Below are positions 15,190-23,191 of a stretch of 43,039 nt of DNA, piece by piece. The position numbers and the translations under genes were made by a program. A model generated the notes under the pieces. It saw nothing but the letters and a program-made list of their open reading frames with translations. It had not been told where the DNA came from and made no database searches. The stretch is from assembly GCA_902791625.1 (NCBI GenBank), contig CADAWN010000008.1, forward strand, positions 1-43,039, given 5' to 3'. The first letter of the stretch is position 1. Each line of letters begins with the position of its first letter. The DNA comes from an uncultured Erysipelotrichaceae bacterium (GTDB taxonomy: Bacteria; Bacillota_I; Bacilli_A; RF39; UBA660).

Positions 15190-16707
15190 ATGAAAAAATA
15201 TTATATAACTACAGCTATTGCATATACTTCAGGTAAACCACATATAGGAAATGTATATGATCCATTATTTGCAGATTGTATATCAAGATATAAGAAAATT
15301 AATGGGTGTGAAGTAGTGTTACAAACAGGTACAGATGAACACGGTATTAAAATTGAACAAAAAGCAGAAGCTAATAATGAGACACCTAAAGAGTTTGTTG
15401 ATAAAATATCTAATCAAATTAGAAATGTTTGGGACATTATGGATGTTAATTATGATAAGTTTATGCGTACAACTGACTTAAAACATGAAACAGTTGTTAA
15501 AAAAATATTTAAAAAAATGTATGATCAAGGTGATATTTATAAAGGCGAATATACTGGATTATACTGTATTCCTTGTGAGGCTTTTTGGACTAAATCACAA
15601 TTAGATGAAAATGGATGTTGTCCTGATTGTCATAGAGAAGTAAAAGAATATTCAGAAGAAGCATATTTCTTCAAATTATCTAAGTATCAAAAAAGATTAG
15701 AAGAGTTATATGAAAAAAATCCTGAAATTTTATATCCTGAGTCAAGAAGAAATGAAATTTTAAATAATTTTATTAAACCTGGTGTACAAGATTTATGTGT
15801 ATCAAGAACTTCAGTTAAATGGGGAATACCTGTAGATTTTGATCCTAAACATGTTGTGTATGTATGGTTAGATGCTTTAACTAACTATATTACAAATATT
15901 GGATATGATCCAGATGGTTCAAGTGAAGAGTTTAATGAATTATGGCCAGCAGACTTACAAGTTATTGGTAAAGACATTACTCGTTTTCATGCTATATATT
16001 GGCCAGCATTCTTATGGTCTTTAGGATTAGAATTACCAAAATTAATTTTTGCTCATCCATGGGTACTTCAAAATAATGATAAAATGAGTAAGAGTAAAGG
16101 TAATGTTATTTATCCAGATGATTTAGTAGAAGAATTTGGAGTAGATGCAGTTAGATATTACTTATTAAAAGAAGTTCCATATGGAAATGATGGTAATATA
16201 ACAAAAGAATTGTTAATTGAAAAAATTAATAGCGATTTAGCTAATGTTTTAGGAAATTTAGTTCAAAGAGTTATTTCAATGGGAAATAAGTATTTTGATG
16301 GTAAAATATCAAATAAGAAAGTATATGATGAAATAGATAAGAATTTTATTGATTCAATCAATGGATTATATAGTGAATATAAAGAAGATTTTGATACATT
16401 ACATATTTCAGATGGTATTACTAAAGTAATGGATTTATTAAGGAAAAGTAATAAATATATTGATGAAACAATGCCGTGGGTACTTGCAAAAGATGATAGT
16501 AAAAAGGATAAATTAGAAACGGTATTATTTAATTTACTTGAATCAATTAGAATTGGTTCAATACTATTAAGCCCTGTAATACCAGGAACTAGTGAAAAAA
16601 TAGCAAAACAGATCAATAATAATGTAAACTCATTTGAGTATGATGAAAATAACCAATATAACTTAAATGATCCAGAACCATTATTTATGAGAATAGATGT
16701 AAAATAA
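15190..16707 (+). CDS. metG: Methionyl-tRNA synthetase
   Basis: Class I synthetase charging tRNA-Met. The HIGH motif appears as HIGN near residue 18 and the KMSKS loop as KMSKSKGN near residue 298. A zinc module is formed by CIPC and CCPDC at about residues 122-145. Length is 505 residues: the catalytic core and anticodon-binding domain without the C-terminal EMAP/Trbp111-type domain of longer MetG proteins. TTAGGAGGAG precedes ATG 15190. Expression is controlled by the T-box upstream, and a strong hairpin terminator follows. Confidence 0.97.
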   Translation: MKKYYITTAIAYTSGKPHIGNVYDPLFADCISRYKKINGCEVVLQTGTDEHGIKIEQKAEANNETPKEFVDKISNQIRNVWDIMDVNYDKFMRTTDLKHETVVKKIFKKMYDQGDIYKGEYTGLYCIPCEAFWTKSQLDENGCCPDCHREVKEYSEEAYFFKLSKYQKRLEELYEKNPEILYPESRRNEILNNFIKPGVQDLCVSRTSVKWGIPVDFDPKHVVYVWLDALTNYITNIGYDPDGSSEEFNELWPADLQVIGKDITRFHAIYWPAFLWSLGLELPKLIFAHPWVLQNNDKMSKSKGNVIYPDDLVEEFGVDAVRYYLLKEVPYGNDGNITKELLIEKINSDLANVLGNLVQRVISMGNKYFDGKISNKKVYDEIDKNFIDSINGLYSEYKEDFDTLHISDGITKVMDLLRKSNKYIDETMPWVLAKDDSKKDKLETVLFNLLESIRIGSILLSPVIPGTSEKIAKQINNNVNSFEYDENNQYNLNDPEPLFMRIDVK

Positions 16708-16723
16708 TTTGTAAATAGAAAAG

Positions 16724-16759
16724 AAAGTTAGAAAAAAATATTTTCTAACTTTTTATTTT
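16724..16759 (+). terminator. metG intrinsic terminator
   Basis: A 12-bp perfect stem, AAAGTTAGAAAA (16724-16735) with TTTTCTAACTTT (16741-16752), a 5-base loop and a T-rich tail. Confidence 0.9.
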
Positions 16760-16765
16760 GTGATA

Positions 16766-16794
16766 TTGTTAAGTGGTGGTATTTGAAGTAAAAG
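16766..16794 (+). promoter_or_regulatory. Candidate promoter of the small membrane protein and tatD
   Basis: TTGTTA (16766-16771), a 17-bp spacer and TAAAAG (16789-16794), just after the metG terminator. Moderate match only. Confidence 0.4.
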
Positions 16795-16810
16795 ACAAAA
16801 AGGAGATAAT

Positions 16811-16978
16811 ATGGCATCTACAAAGAATACTATTTTTAATCTTAATACATTATATTTTCTTATGCTTATAGTTTTTATAACTTTATTTAATGTAGAAAAA
16901 AATTTACTTGATTTAGTGTATTTAGGATTAATAACTTTTTATTATATTAGAATAAAAAAATATAGAAGTTGTCGCTAA
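16811..16978 (+). CDS. Small two-span membrane protein (55 residues)
   Basis: A short open frame with a good ribosome site, AAAGGAGAT, 4 bases before ATG 16811. The product begins MASTKNTIFNLN and has two hydrophobic segments, about residues 12-29 (LYFLMLIVFITLF) and 34-49 (LLDLVYLGLITFYYI), joined by an acidic/basic turn, and ends in a basic tail, KKYRSCR. I do not recognise the family. It lies between the metG terminator and tatD and ends 40 bases before the tatD start, probably in one transcript with it. Translation is supported by the Shine-Dalgarno sequence and membrane-protein character. Confidence 0.6.
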   Translation: MASTKNTIFNLNTLYFLMLIVFITLFNVEKNLLDLVYLGLITFYYIRIKKYRSCR

Positions 16979-17018
16979 ATATCATTTTTTGTGGTATTTT
17001 TTTATTGGAGGTATTTTT

Positions 17019-17771
17019 ATGTTTATAGATACTCATTGTCATTTAGAAAAGAAATATTATGATGATATATATAAAGTTATAGAAGATAATCGCAAAGCTA
17101 ATATAGATAAAATAGTAGTAAGCGGTTGTGAAAAAGAAGAGATTAAAGAAGTAATTGAATATGCAAAAAAATATGATGATGTATATTTAACACTAGGTTT
17201 TCATCCTGAATATGCAGATTCTGTAACAAAAGAAGATATAATTTGGTTAAAAGAAATAGTTAGTAATAATAAAAAAATTATTGGAATAGGAGAAATAGGT
17301 TTAGATTATTACTATTCTAAAGAAAATAGAGAAAAGCAAATTATATTATTTAGAAATATGCTAGAATTAGCTAAAGAATTTAATCTTCCTGTAGTTATAC
17401 ATTCTAGAGAAGCAACAAAAGATACTATTGATATATTAAAAGAATTTAAATTAAAAGGAATTATACATTGTTTTAGTGGTAGTTTAGAAACAGCTAGAGA
17501 ATATATTAAAATGGGATATTATTTGGGAATAGGTGGAGTTGTTACTTTTAAAAATAGTAATTTAAGAGAAACACTAAAAGAATTGTCTTTAGATAATATT
17601 GTTTTAGAAACAGATAGTCCATATCTTGCTCCTACACCTTTAAGAGGTACAGTGAATAGTTCAAAAAATATTCCTTTAATTGCAGAAGAATTGACTAAAA
17701 TATACTCTGTTAGTATAGCTGAAGTTAGTTCTAAGACTATCTCTAATACAAAAGTGATATTTAATATTTAA
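17019..17771 (+). CDS. tatD: TatD-family metal-dependent deoxyribonuclease
   Basis: TIM-barrel hydrolase of the TatD/YabD family, 250 residues; family members act as 3'-5' exonucleases or DNases. Metal ligands are seen in IDTHCHL (residues 3-9), GEIGLDYYY, VVIHSREA, IIHCFSGS and the ETDSPYL motif, followed by PTPLRGTVNSS. GGAGG at 17007-17011 fixes ATG 17019; an upstream in-frame ATG at 16989 has no ribosome site. It follows metG as in B. subtilis, but yabE and rnmV, normally next, are missing here. Confidence 0.94.
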   Translation: MFIDTHCHLEKKYYDDIYKVIEDNRKANIDKIVVSGCEKEEIKEVIEYAKKYDDVYLTLGFHPEYADSVTKEDIIWLKEIVSNNKKIIGIGEIGLDYYYSKENREKQIILFRNMLELAKEFNLPVVIHSREATKDTIDILKEFKLKGIIHCFSGSLETAREYIKMGYYLGIGGVVTFKNSNLRETLKELSLDNIVLETDSPYLAPTPLRGTVNSSKNIPLIAEELTKIYSVSIAEVSSKTISNTKVIFNI

Positions 17772-17815
17772 AAAAAATAATATTTATGATATATTTTTAA
17801 TAAGGTGGTGGATAT

Positions 17816-18394
17816 ATGGCTAGATCTAGCAGAAGAAAAAAGAATAATTCGTTGGTAGTAATAAGTGTAATTATTTTAATTGCTGTAACTATAGGAGTTT
17901 TCTATTGCATAAAATCTTACGTTGATAAACAAAAAAATAAGTCAGTATTAATTACTAACACCATAACTATGAATTATACTGATGATTATAATGGAATAAT
18001 GGTACCTGCTACCTCTGTATTTAGTGATGATGCTGGCAAAATACTTAATACGAAAGAAAATATTTTTGATTTTGTTATAAGCTCTAAAATAAAAGACTCT
18101 ACTAAAACAAAATATAGTCTATATTTAAAGAAAGATAAGAACTCAAATGTACCTGATGATATGGTAAAAATATATTTAGAGAGTTCAAGCGATAATAGAT
18201 TTATTAATCCTAAAGTAGTTATTACTCCTAAAAAATTTAAAGAAGATGGTTCTAAGGGGATGCTACTAAAAAGTGATACATTATCTAAAAATACTAAGAT
18301 TTATTATAGATTAAGAGTATGGATAGATGATAAATATATGGCATCTAATCCAAATGATTATTTTAAAGCTAATGTAAATATAAATGCTAAATAA
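17816..18394 (+). CDS. Putative TasA/CalY-like surface protein
   Basis: A 192-residue exported or membrane-anchored protein. A basic N terminus (RSSRRKK) is followed by one hydrophobic segment at about residues 13-30. The rest looks like a beta-rich extracellular domain, with FDFVISSKIKD, YSLYLKKD, a Thr/Ser/Asn-rich middle and YRLRVWID near the end. I infer a TasA/CalY relation from this layout and from the SipW-type peptidase gene that follows; SipW enzymes process such matrix proteins. There is no clear AXA cleavage site, so it may stay anchored. AAGGTGG precedes ATG 17816, and a terminator separates it from sipW. Confidence 0.6.
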   Translation: MARSSRRKKNNSLVVISVIILIAVTIGVFYCIKSYVDKQKNKSVLITNTITMNYTDDYNGIMVPATSVFSDDAGKILNTKENIFDFVISSKIKDSTKTKYSLYLKKDKNSNVPDDMVKIYLESSSDNRFINPKVVITPKKFKEDGSKGMLLKSDTLSKNTKIYYRLRVWIDDKYMASNPNDYFKANVNINAK

Positions 18395-18417
18395 AATTAT
18401 ATAGTGTAAAATAAATA

Positions 18418-18447
18418 AAGAAGTTGTGTAAAGCAACTTCTTTTTTT
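18418..18447 (+). terminator. Intrinsic terminator
   Basis: AAGAAGTTG (18418-18426) pairs with CAACTTCTT (18434-18442), followed by a T run. Confidence 0.88.
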
Positions 18448-18511
18448 GTCAATTAAACTTTTAATATATATAAATATATATTATTATTTAATTGTAAAGG
18501 AGATGATGAAA

Positions 18512-19177
18512 ATGCAAGATAAGACTTTGTCAAAGAATTATATTAATTCTAAATTTTTTAAGACAAAAGCAATGTCAAATATTGTCGATTTACTTATGCA
18601 TTTTACTCATCTTTTACGTAATTTTGTTTTTGCCTTAATTATAATAATAGCTTTTGTAATATCTATAGTATTGGTAGATAAAGGAATTAATGCTTTTAGG
18701 ACAGAAAAACTACCTGCATTAATTGATACATATCAAATTGTTAGTCCTAGTATGACACCAACAATTAAAGTTGATGAAACAGTAATGGTTAGAAGAGTTG
18801 ATTATAAGAATCTTAAAAAAGGTGATATCATTACATTTAAATCTAGTGATCCTAGACTTAATGGTATGGTTATCACTCATCGTATTAATGAAGTTGTTAA
18901 GGATAAAAATGGTAATGTTTCTTTTATAACTAAAGGTGATAATAATCAATTTGTTGATGAAGCCAAAGTATTACCAAGTAATATTTATGGTAAAGTAGTT
19001 GTAAAAATTCCATTTTTTGCTACAATAAAGAACATGTTTAGTAATCCAATTTTTATTGCTGTAGTTATATTAATTTTATTTGGTTTAATTGTAAGTAGAA
19101 ATAAGAAGAAATATACAGATAAGGAAGAAGAAGTAGAATTGTTAAGTTTCGATGAAGAAAATATAGAAATAATCTAA
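18512..19177 (+). CDS. sipW: SipW-type (ER-type) signal peptidase I
   Basis: Membrane-bound signal peptidase of 221 residues. Membrane spans lie at about residues 38-56 and 191-208. The catalytic Ser80 is in SPSMTPT. The second catalytic residue is His123 in ITHRINEV, not Lys, which marks the SipW/ER-type Ser-His class rather than SipS/SipT. The GDNNQ box and NIYGKVV follow. Start: GGAG at 18499-18502 is 9 bases before ATG 18512; ATG 18506 is also possible. A long upstream extension from a TTG is unlikely. Its likely substrate is the TasA/CalY-like protein just upstream. Confidence 0.88.
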   Translation: MQDKTLSKNYINSKFFKTKAMSNIVDLLMHFTHLLRNFVFALIIIIAFVISIVLVDKGINAFRTEKLPALIDTYQIVSPSMTPTIKVDETVMVRRVDYKNLKKGDIITFKSSDPRLNGMVITHRINEVVKDKNGNVSFITKGDNNQFVDEAKVLPSNIYGKVVVKIPFFATIKNMFSNPIFIAVVILILFGLIVSRNKKKYTDKEEEVELLSFDEENIEII

Positions 19178-19192
19178 TTATCAGGTGGTTTA

Positions 19193-19984
19193 ATGGAAAA
19201 ATTTAATTTTAAGAAAAAATTTGGACAGAATTTTTTAAGAGATAATCATATAGTTAATAAAATAGTATTGGAATCACAAATTCCAGAAGATACTTTAGTT
19301 GTAGAAGTTGGACCGGGCAAAGGAATACTTACAAAAGAATTATCTAAAAATGTTAAAAATGTACTTTGTTATGAAATAGATGAGGAACTACAATATGAAT
19401 TAATAAAGTTACAAGAGGAATATACTAATGTAAAATTCAAATTTTGTGATTTTTTAAATTCAGATTTAAATTCAGATTTAAAGAAATATAAATATAAACA
19501 TTTATATTTCATTAGTAATGTTCCATATTATATAACAACTCCAATACTCATGAAAATTATGGATAGTAAATTACCATTTGAGAAAATAGTAATGATGGTT
19601 CAAAAAGAAGTTGGTGAAAGATTTTCAGCTAAACCGGGTAATAAGAATTATTCATCAATAACAGTGTTTTTAAATTATTTCTATAATATTAAAAAACTCT
19701 TTAATGTTAATAGAAAAGAATTTATACCTGTACCAAATGTAGATAGTGAAGTTATATCTTTAGAATTGAAAAAAGAAAAATCATTTGTTAAAAATGAGGA
19801 ATTTTTCTTTAAATTAGTCAGGGATAGTTTTAAATTTAAAAGAAAAACAATTAAAAATAATTTGAAAAACTATGATATTAAAAAACTAGAAGATGTCTTA
19901 AATGATAATGGTTTTACTCTTGAAAGTAGAGCTGAAACTATTCCGGTTGAGGTCTTTATTCAAATAAGTAATGCACTAAGTTAG
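19193..19984 (+). CDS. rsmA: 16S rRNA dimethyladenosine transferase RsmA (KsgA)
   Basis: Dimethylates A1518 and A1519 of 16S rRNA late in 30S assembly. Visible motifs are KKKFGQNFLRD at the N terminus, the SAM loop VEVGPGKGILT and the catalytic NVPYYITTPI. Length is 263 residues. A 12-bp tandem duplication near 19457-19480 repeats the residues Asn-Ser-Asp-Leu. AGGTGG precedes ATG 19193. The terminator hairpin includes the stop codon. The position before yabG and veg matches B. subtilis ksgA. Confidence 0.97.
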   Translation: MEKFNFKKKFGQNFLRDNHIVNKIVLESQIPEDTLVVEVGPGKGILTKELSKNVKNVLCYEIDEELQYELIKLQEEYTNVKFKFCDFLNSDLNSDLKKYKYKHLYFISNVPYYITTPILMKIMDSKLPFEKIVMMVQKEVGERFSAKPGNKNYSSITVFLNYFYNIKKLFNVNRKEFIPVPNVDSEVISLELKKEKSFVKNEEFFFKLVRDSFKFKRKTIKNNLKNYDIKKLEDVLNDNGFTLESRAETIPVEVFIQISNALS

Positions 19985-19995
19985 TGCATTTTTTT
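19971..19995 (+). terminator. rsmA intrinsic terminator
   Basis: ATGCACT (19971-19977) pairs with AGTGCAT (19983-19989), followed by six T residues; it overlaps the rsmA stop codon. Confidence 0.82.
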
Positions 19996-20028
19996 GTTTA
20001 AAATTCATATACTTATTTGGAGGTTAAA

Positions 20029-20817
20029 ATGGATTTTAAATTAGGTGATTATGTAACAAGAAAGTCATACAATAATGATGTTGTGTTTCAAATTGTAGAG
20101 ATTAATGAAGGTAATGTTATTTTAAAAGGTATTGATGTAAGACTTTTAGCTGATAGTGATATATATGATTTAGTTAAAGTAGTAAAAGAGTCAGACTTTT
20201 ATAAGAGCGACAGAGAGTTAACTAATAATTTAGTAAATTCAATTTCACTTGATAGATCAGAATATTTTTATTTACCAGGGAGAATACTACATATAGATTC
20301 AGATAGTAATTATTTAGAAAGGTGTATCAAATTTTATAGAGAACTTAATGTTGAAGCTTATGGTATAAATATAGAAGAGGAAAGTTTAGAAAATAAAATA
20401 GTTGAAAAAATTAAAGAATATAAACCAGATATCGTTGTAATTACTGGTCATGATGCGTATTTTAAGAATAAAGGTAGTAAAAAAGATTTGAATAATTATA
20501 AGAATAGTAAAAAGTTTGTAGATGCAGTAAAAAAAGCAAGAGAATATGAAAATAGCCAAGAAAAGCTAATTATAATAGCAGGAGCTTGTCAATCTAATTA
20601 TGAAGAGTTAATAAAAGCAGGAGCTAATTTTGCATCAAGTCCAAAAAGAACAAATATACATGCTTTAGATCCTGCAATTATTGCTTCAAGTGTAGCTTTA
20701 TCTGAAAAGAATAAAAGTATAGATTTGATAACAATGTTAGAAAAAACTAAATATAAAACTGATGGAATGGGTGGAATAATAACTAATGGAACAATGTATG
20801 TGGGGTTCCCTCGATGA
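20029..20817 (+). CDS. yabG: Sporulation-specific protease YabG
   Basis: In B. subtilis YabG is a mother-cell protease that trims spore coat proteins. The 262-residue product has an N-terminal barrel-like segment (LGDYVTRKSYNNDVVFQI) and the conserved core IVVITGHDAYF, IIAGACQSNYEELIKAGANFA and SSPKRTNIHALDPAII, typical of the family. ATG 20029 follows TTTGGAGG; the in-frame TTG upstream lies over that site. The stop overlaps the veg start as ATGA (20814-20817). It is strong evidence for an endospore programme or its remnant. Confidence 0.95.
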   Translation: MDFKLGDYVTRKSYNNDVVFQIVEINEGNVILKGIDVRLLADSDIYDLVKVVKESDFYKSDRELTNNLVNSISLDRSEYFYLPGRILHIDSDSNYLERCIKFYRELNVEAYGINIEEESLENKIVEKIKEYKPDIVVITGHDAYFKNKGSKKDLNNYKNSKKFVDAVKKAREYENSQEKLIIIAGACQSNYEELIKAGANFASSPKRTNIHALDPAIIASSVALSEKNKSIDLITMLEKTKYKTDGMGGIITNGTMYVGFPR

Positions 20818-21035
20818 ATAAAGAAATATTAAAAGAAAGAATAGATAAATTGTGTGGTAAAAAATATAAATTTATCTTTAATGGTAGTAGAAACCAAAGA
20901 GAAAAGTTTCATGGTGTAATAGTTAAAACTTTTCCTTCTGTTTTTTTAGTGGAGACATGTGATAAAACAAGTAGAATCAAGTCTTTTTCTTATAATGATG
21001 TCATAACTTCTAATTTACAGATAATTGAAAAATAA
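20814..21035 (+). CDS. veg: Veg protein
   Basis: Small conserved Firmicute protein linked in B. subtilis to biofilm matrix gene expression. The 73-residue product has the family core: a basic strand pair (KKYKFIFNGSRNQREKFHGVI), TFPSVFLVE, and FSYNDVITSNLQI. It is slightly shorter than Bacillus Veg (about 86). It is translationally coupled to yabG, whereas in B. subtilis veg has a strong promoter of its own. The ribosome site is weak, in line with coupling. Confidence 0.92.
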   Translation: MNKEILKERIDKLCGKKYKFIFNGSRNQREKFHGVIVKTFPSVFLVETCDKTSRIKSFSYNDVITSNLQIIEK

Positions 21036-21037
21036 TA

Positions 21038-21066
21038 TTGCATTTTTATTTTTTATATTATAGAAT
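21038..21066 (+). promoter_or_regulatory. Candidate promoter of spoVG
   Basis: TTGCAT (21038-21043), a 17-bp spacer and TAGAAT (21061-21066). A sigma-H type AGGA element, as used by B. subtilis spoVG, is not visible. Confidence 0.5.
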
Positions 21067-21105
21067 TAAATTATAGAGTGTAGGCTTTAGAGGGAGGAAA
21101 ACAAT

Positions 21106-21393
21106 ATGAAGATTACATCTGTAAAAGTTAGAAAAATTGAGAAAGAAGATTCTCGCATGAAAGGAATTGCATCTGTTGTTATTGATGACTGTTTTGCTGT
21201 TAAGGATATTCGTATAATCCAAGGCGAAGATAAATTATTTATTGCTATGCCTAGTAGAAAATATCCAGATGGTGAATATAGAGATGTTGCTCATCCAATT
21301 AATGGTGATACAAGAAAAATGTTCGAAGATGCTATTATTGAAGAATATAATAACACTGAAGATGTAGCAACTACTGAAGAAGAAGAAAATTAA
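21106..21393 (+). CDS. spoVG: SpoVG RNA/DNA-binding regulator
   Basis: Nucleic-acid-binding regulator that affects septation and sporulation in Bacillus and virulence in other Firmicutes. The 95-residue product has the full SpoVG fold: [19 protein letters not shown], the conserved [10 protein letters not shown], and [20 protein letters not shown] with the PINGDTR turn. The C terminus is acidic. GAGGGAGG precedes ATG 21106. A terminator follows. Confidence 0.97.
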   Translation: MKITSVKVRKIEKEDSRMKGIASVVIDDCFAVKDIRIIQGEDKLFIAMPSRKYPDGEYRDVAHPINGDTRKMFEDAIIEEYNNTEDVATTEEEEN

Positions 21394-21396
21394 TAG

Positions 21397-21417
21397 AAAG
21401 GCTTAGGCCTTTTTTTA
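21397..21417 (+). terminator. spoVG intrinsic terminator
   Basis: AAAGGC (21397-21402) pairs with GCCTTT (21407-21412) around TTAG, then a T run. Confidence 0.82.
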
Positions 21418-21418
21418 T

Positions 21419-21447
21419 TTGACTTTTAAGGCTTTATATATTATAAT
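21419..21447 (+). promoter_or_regulatory. Strong sigma-A promoter of the seven-repeat protein
   Basis: TTGACT (21419-21424), a 17-bp spacer and a perfect TATAAT (21442-21447); one of the best promoters in the window. Confidence 0.85.
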
Positions 21448-21474
21448 ATACCTCGCAAAAAAGGAGACGGTGTT

Positions 21475-22836
21475 GTGAGATATGTTTATGGAGGAATGAA
21501 GTTAGAAGATTATTGTAAAAAGAACAATATAGACTATAGTGAGATTTCTAACAGAGTTAAAAATATTACAGAACAAGGTTATAAACTTTCTGGTAAAGAA
21601 ATGCTAGATATTGTTCTAAAAGATGATGTATATCAAACTTTTATAGAACCAGTAACAGAGTATTATTATAAAGAAATATCATTAGATGAATATTGTCTAA
21701 ATAATGGTATTAATTATAGGTTAATATTAGGAAGAATATACTCTTTAAAAAAAGAAGGGGTAAAAGACGAGAATATAGTTGTTATTGCTTTAAATGATGA
21801 CTTATTTTATAAAAAATCTAAAAAGTATAAATATTTATACAACAATAAAACGCTTAAAAAACATTGTGAAGAAAATGGTTATGACTATTTAGTTATGGCT
21901 AGAAGATATGATAGATTAAGATTAAAATATCCAGATTATGATGAGAAAAATATATATAAAATTATATTTGATGAAAAATTATATTTTCAAACTACAGATA
22001 TATATAATTATGGCTGTATGCCACTTAGTAAGTATTGTGATATTAATAAATTAGATTATGATAGAATTATTAAACGAATGAAAAAAACAAGAGCAAAAGA
22101 TTATAAGATTAATACTAAAGAGGCATTGGAAGAAGCTGTTAAACACTATGAATATATAGCTAAGAAAAAATTAAACACTTGCAGATATTTTTATAAGGGA
22201 ATTGGTATTAAAAAGTACTGTGAGAAAAATAATATTAATTATAATATGATTAGACATAGAATTAAAAAATTAAGAAGTATTAATGAAGATTTTTATAATG
22301 ATGAACTTGCAAGAATAGCATTTAATGATGATGAGTACAATACTTATGTTAATAATACTAATGGTAATATTAGATATTATTACAATGGAATTCCTTTAAA
22401 GGTTTATTGTGAAAATGAGAATCGTGATTATAATCGTGTTTTAACAAGAATAGAATCATTAAAAGGTAAAGTAGATGAAGAAAAGATTGTTGAAACAGCT
22501 TTAGATGATGATAAATATCATAGTTTGGTATCCGAAAGAAAACACGGTAAGTATTACTTATATAAAGGATATACTTTAAAAAAATATTGTAAATTAAATA
22601 GTTTGAATCATATCAAAGTACTTGAAGAAATATTAAAGATAGATGCATCTAATGATGAAATGACACCAGAAGAAGTAATAGATTTAGCTATTAAAAGACA
22701 GGATGAGAACTTTGCTTTTAATGAAAAAATTCAAGAAATTAGAAATAAAAGAGAACAATTACAAACTTTAAAAGAACAATTACTAAGTAGTGATGGAAAA
22801 GATAATAATAAGAAACTTGTAAGAAAAATAGTCTAG
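21475..22836 (+). CDS. Novel protein of seven tandem HTH-like repeats
   Basis: Not recognised as a named family. The 453-residue product is built of seven repeats of 57-63 residues. Each starts with an aromatic strand (YYYNGI-like), then Leu-x-x-Tyr/His-Cys, four residues, a hydrophobic residue, Asp/Asn, Tyr/His and usually Arg at the end of a second helix. The invariant cysteines are at residues 14, 74, 131, 188, 249, 312 and 372. Each repeat except the last closes with an acidic helix such as ALDDDKY. The pattern resembles the small helix-turn-helix units of phage HNH-associated proteins (LKEWCEELGIxYSTVxxR type), so repeated nucleic-acid binding is an inference. Residues about 405-453 form a Gln/Lys-rich coiled coil. 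GTG 21475 is chosen because AAGGAG lies 8 bases upstream. A strong promoter precedes it. No signal peptide or membrane segment is present. Confidence 0.85.
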   Translation: MRYVYGGMKLEDYCKKNNIDYSEISNRVKNITEQGYKLSGKEMLDIVLKDDVYQTFIEPVTEYYYKEISLDEYCLNNGINYRLILGRIYSLKKEGVKDENIVVIALNDDLFYKKSKKYKYLYNNKTLKKHCEENGYDYLVMARRYDRLRLKYPDYDEKNIYKIIFDEKLYFQTTDIYNYGCMPLSKYCDINKLDYDRIIKRMKKTRAKDYKINTKEALEEAVKHYEYIAKKKLNTCRYFYKGIGIKKYCEKNNINYNMIRHRIKKLRSINEDFYNDELARIAFNDDEYNTYVNNTNGNIRYYYNGIPLKVYCENENRDYNRVLTRIESLKGKVDEEKIVETALDDDKYHSLVSERKHGKYYLYKGYTLKKYCKLNSLNHIKVLEEILKIDASNDEMTPEEVIDLAIKRQDENFAFNEKIQEIRNKREQLQTLKEQLLSSDGKDNNKKLVRKIV

Positions 22837-22852
22837 AGATGGACTGCTTTTT
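22829..22852 (+). terminator. Weak terminator-like hairpin
   Basis: TAGTCT and GGACTG arms (with two G-T pairs) around AGAGAT, then CTTTTTT. Short stem, low confidence. Confidence 0.4.
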
Positions 22853-22880
22853 TCATAATATTTAATTTATAACATATAAT
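22852..22880 (+). promoter_or_regulatory. Candidate sigma-E type promoter of yabPQ
   Basis: TTCATAAT (22852-22859), a 13-bp spacer and CATATAAT (22873-22880), close to the sigma-E pattern (ATA-type -35, CATACAnT -10). B. subtilis yabP is a mother-cell gene. The TATAAT within could also serve sigma-A. Confidence 0.4.
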
Positions 22881-22897
22881 TTATTGGAGATGAATAT

Positions 22898-23191
22898 ATG
22901 GATAAAATAAATGATAGTATAAGTACTTATAATCATACAGTTACTATGGTAGAAAGAAAATCCTTTGTAACAAATGGTGTAAAAAAAATCGAAAACTTTG
23001 ATGATAAGCAATTCTTAATAGAAACAGTTATGGGAATGTTACTTGTAAAAGGAGAAGAATTAGAATTGATTAAGTTAGACACTATGCAAGGGACAGTCTC
23101 TATTAAAGGAATTATAATTAGTCTAACTTATTTAGATGAAAATTCTAATAAATCAAAAGAAAATAGTATTTTTTATAGGTTGTTTAAATGA
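22898..23191 (+). CDS. yabP: Sporulation protein YabP
   Basis: Small beta-rich protein needed for normal spore formation in B. subtilis, related to YqfC. The 97-residue product shows the family pattern: HTVTMVERKSFVTNGVKKIENFDD, FLIETVMGMLLVKGEEL and an IKL...GTVSIKGII ending. TTGGAGATG precedes ATG 22898. It overlaps yabQ as ATGA at 23188-23191, so the pair is coupled. Order yabP-yabQ-divIC matches B. subtilis. Confidence 0.94.
   Translation: MDKINDSISTYNHTVTMVERKSFVTNGVKKIENFDDKQFLIETVMGMLLVKGEELELIKLDTMQGTVSIKGIIISLTYLDENSNKSKENSIFYRLFK

Noticed and set aside
20006..20014. Sigma-K-like CATATACTT before yabG
   Set aside because: A start from it would fall on the ribosome binding site and no -35 is seen, so it cannot be supported.
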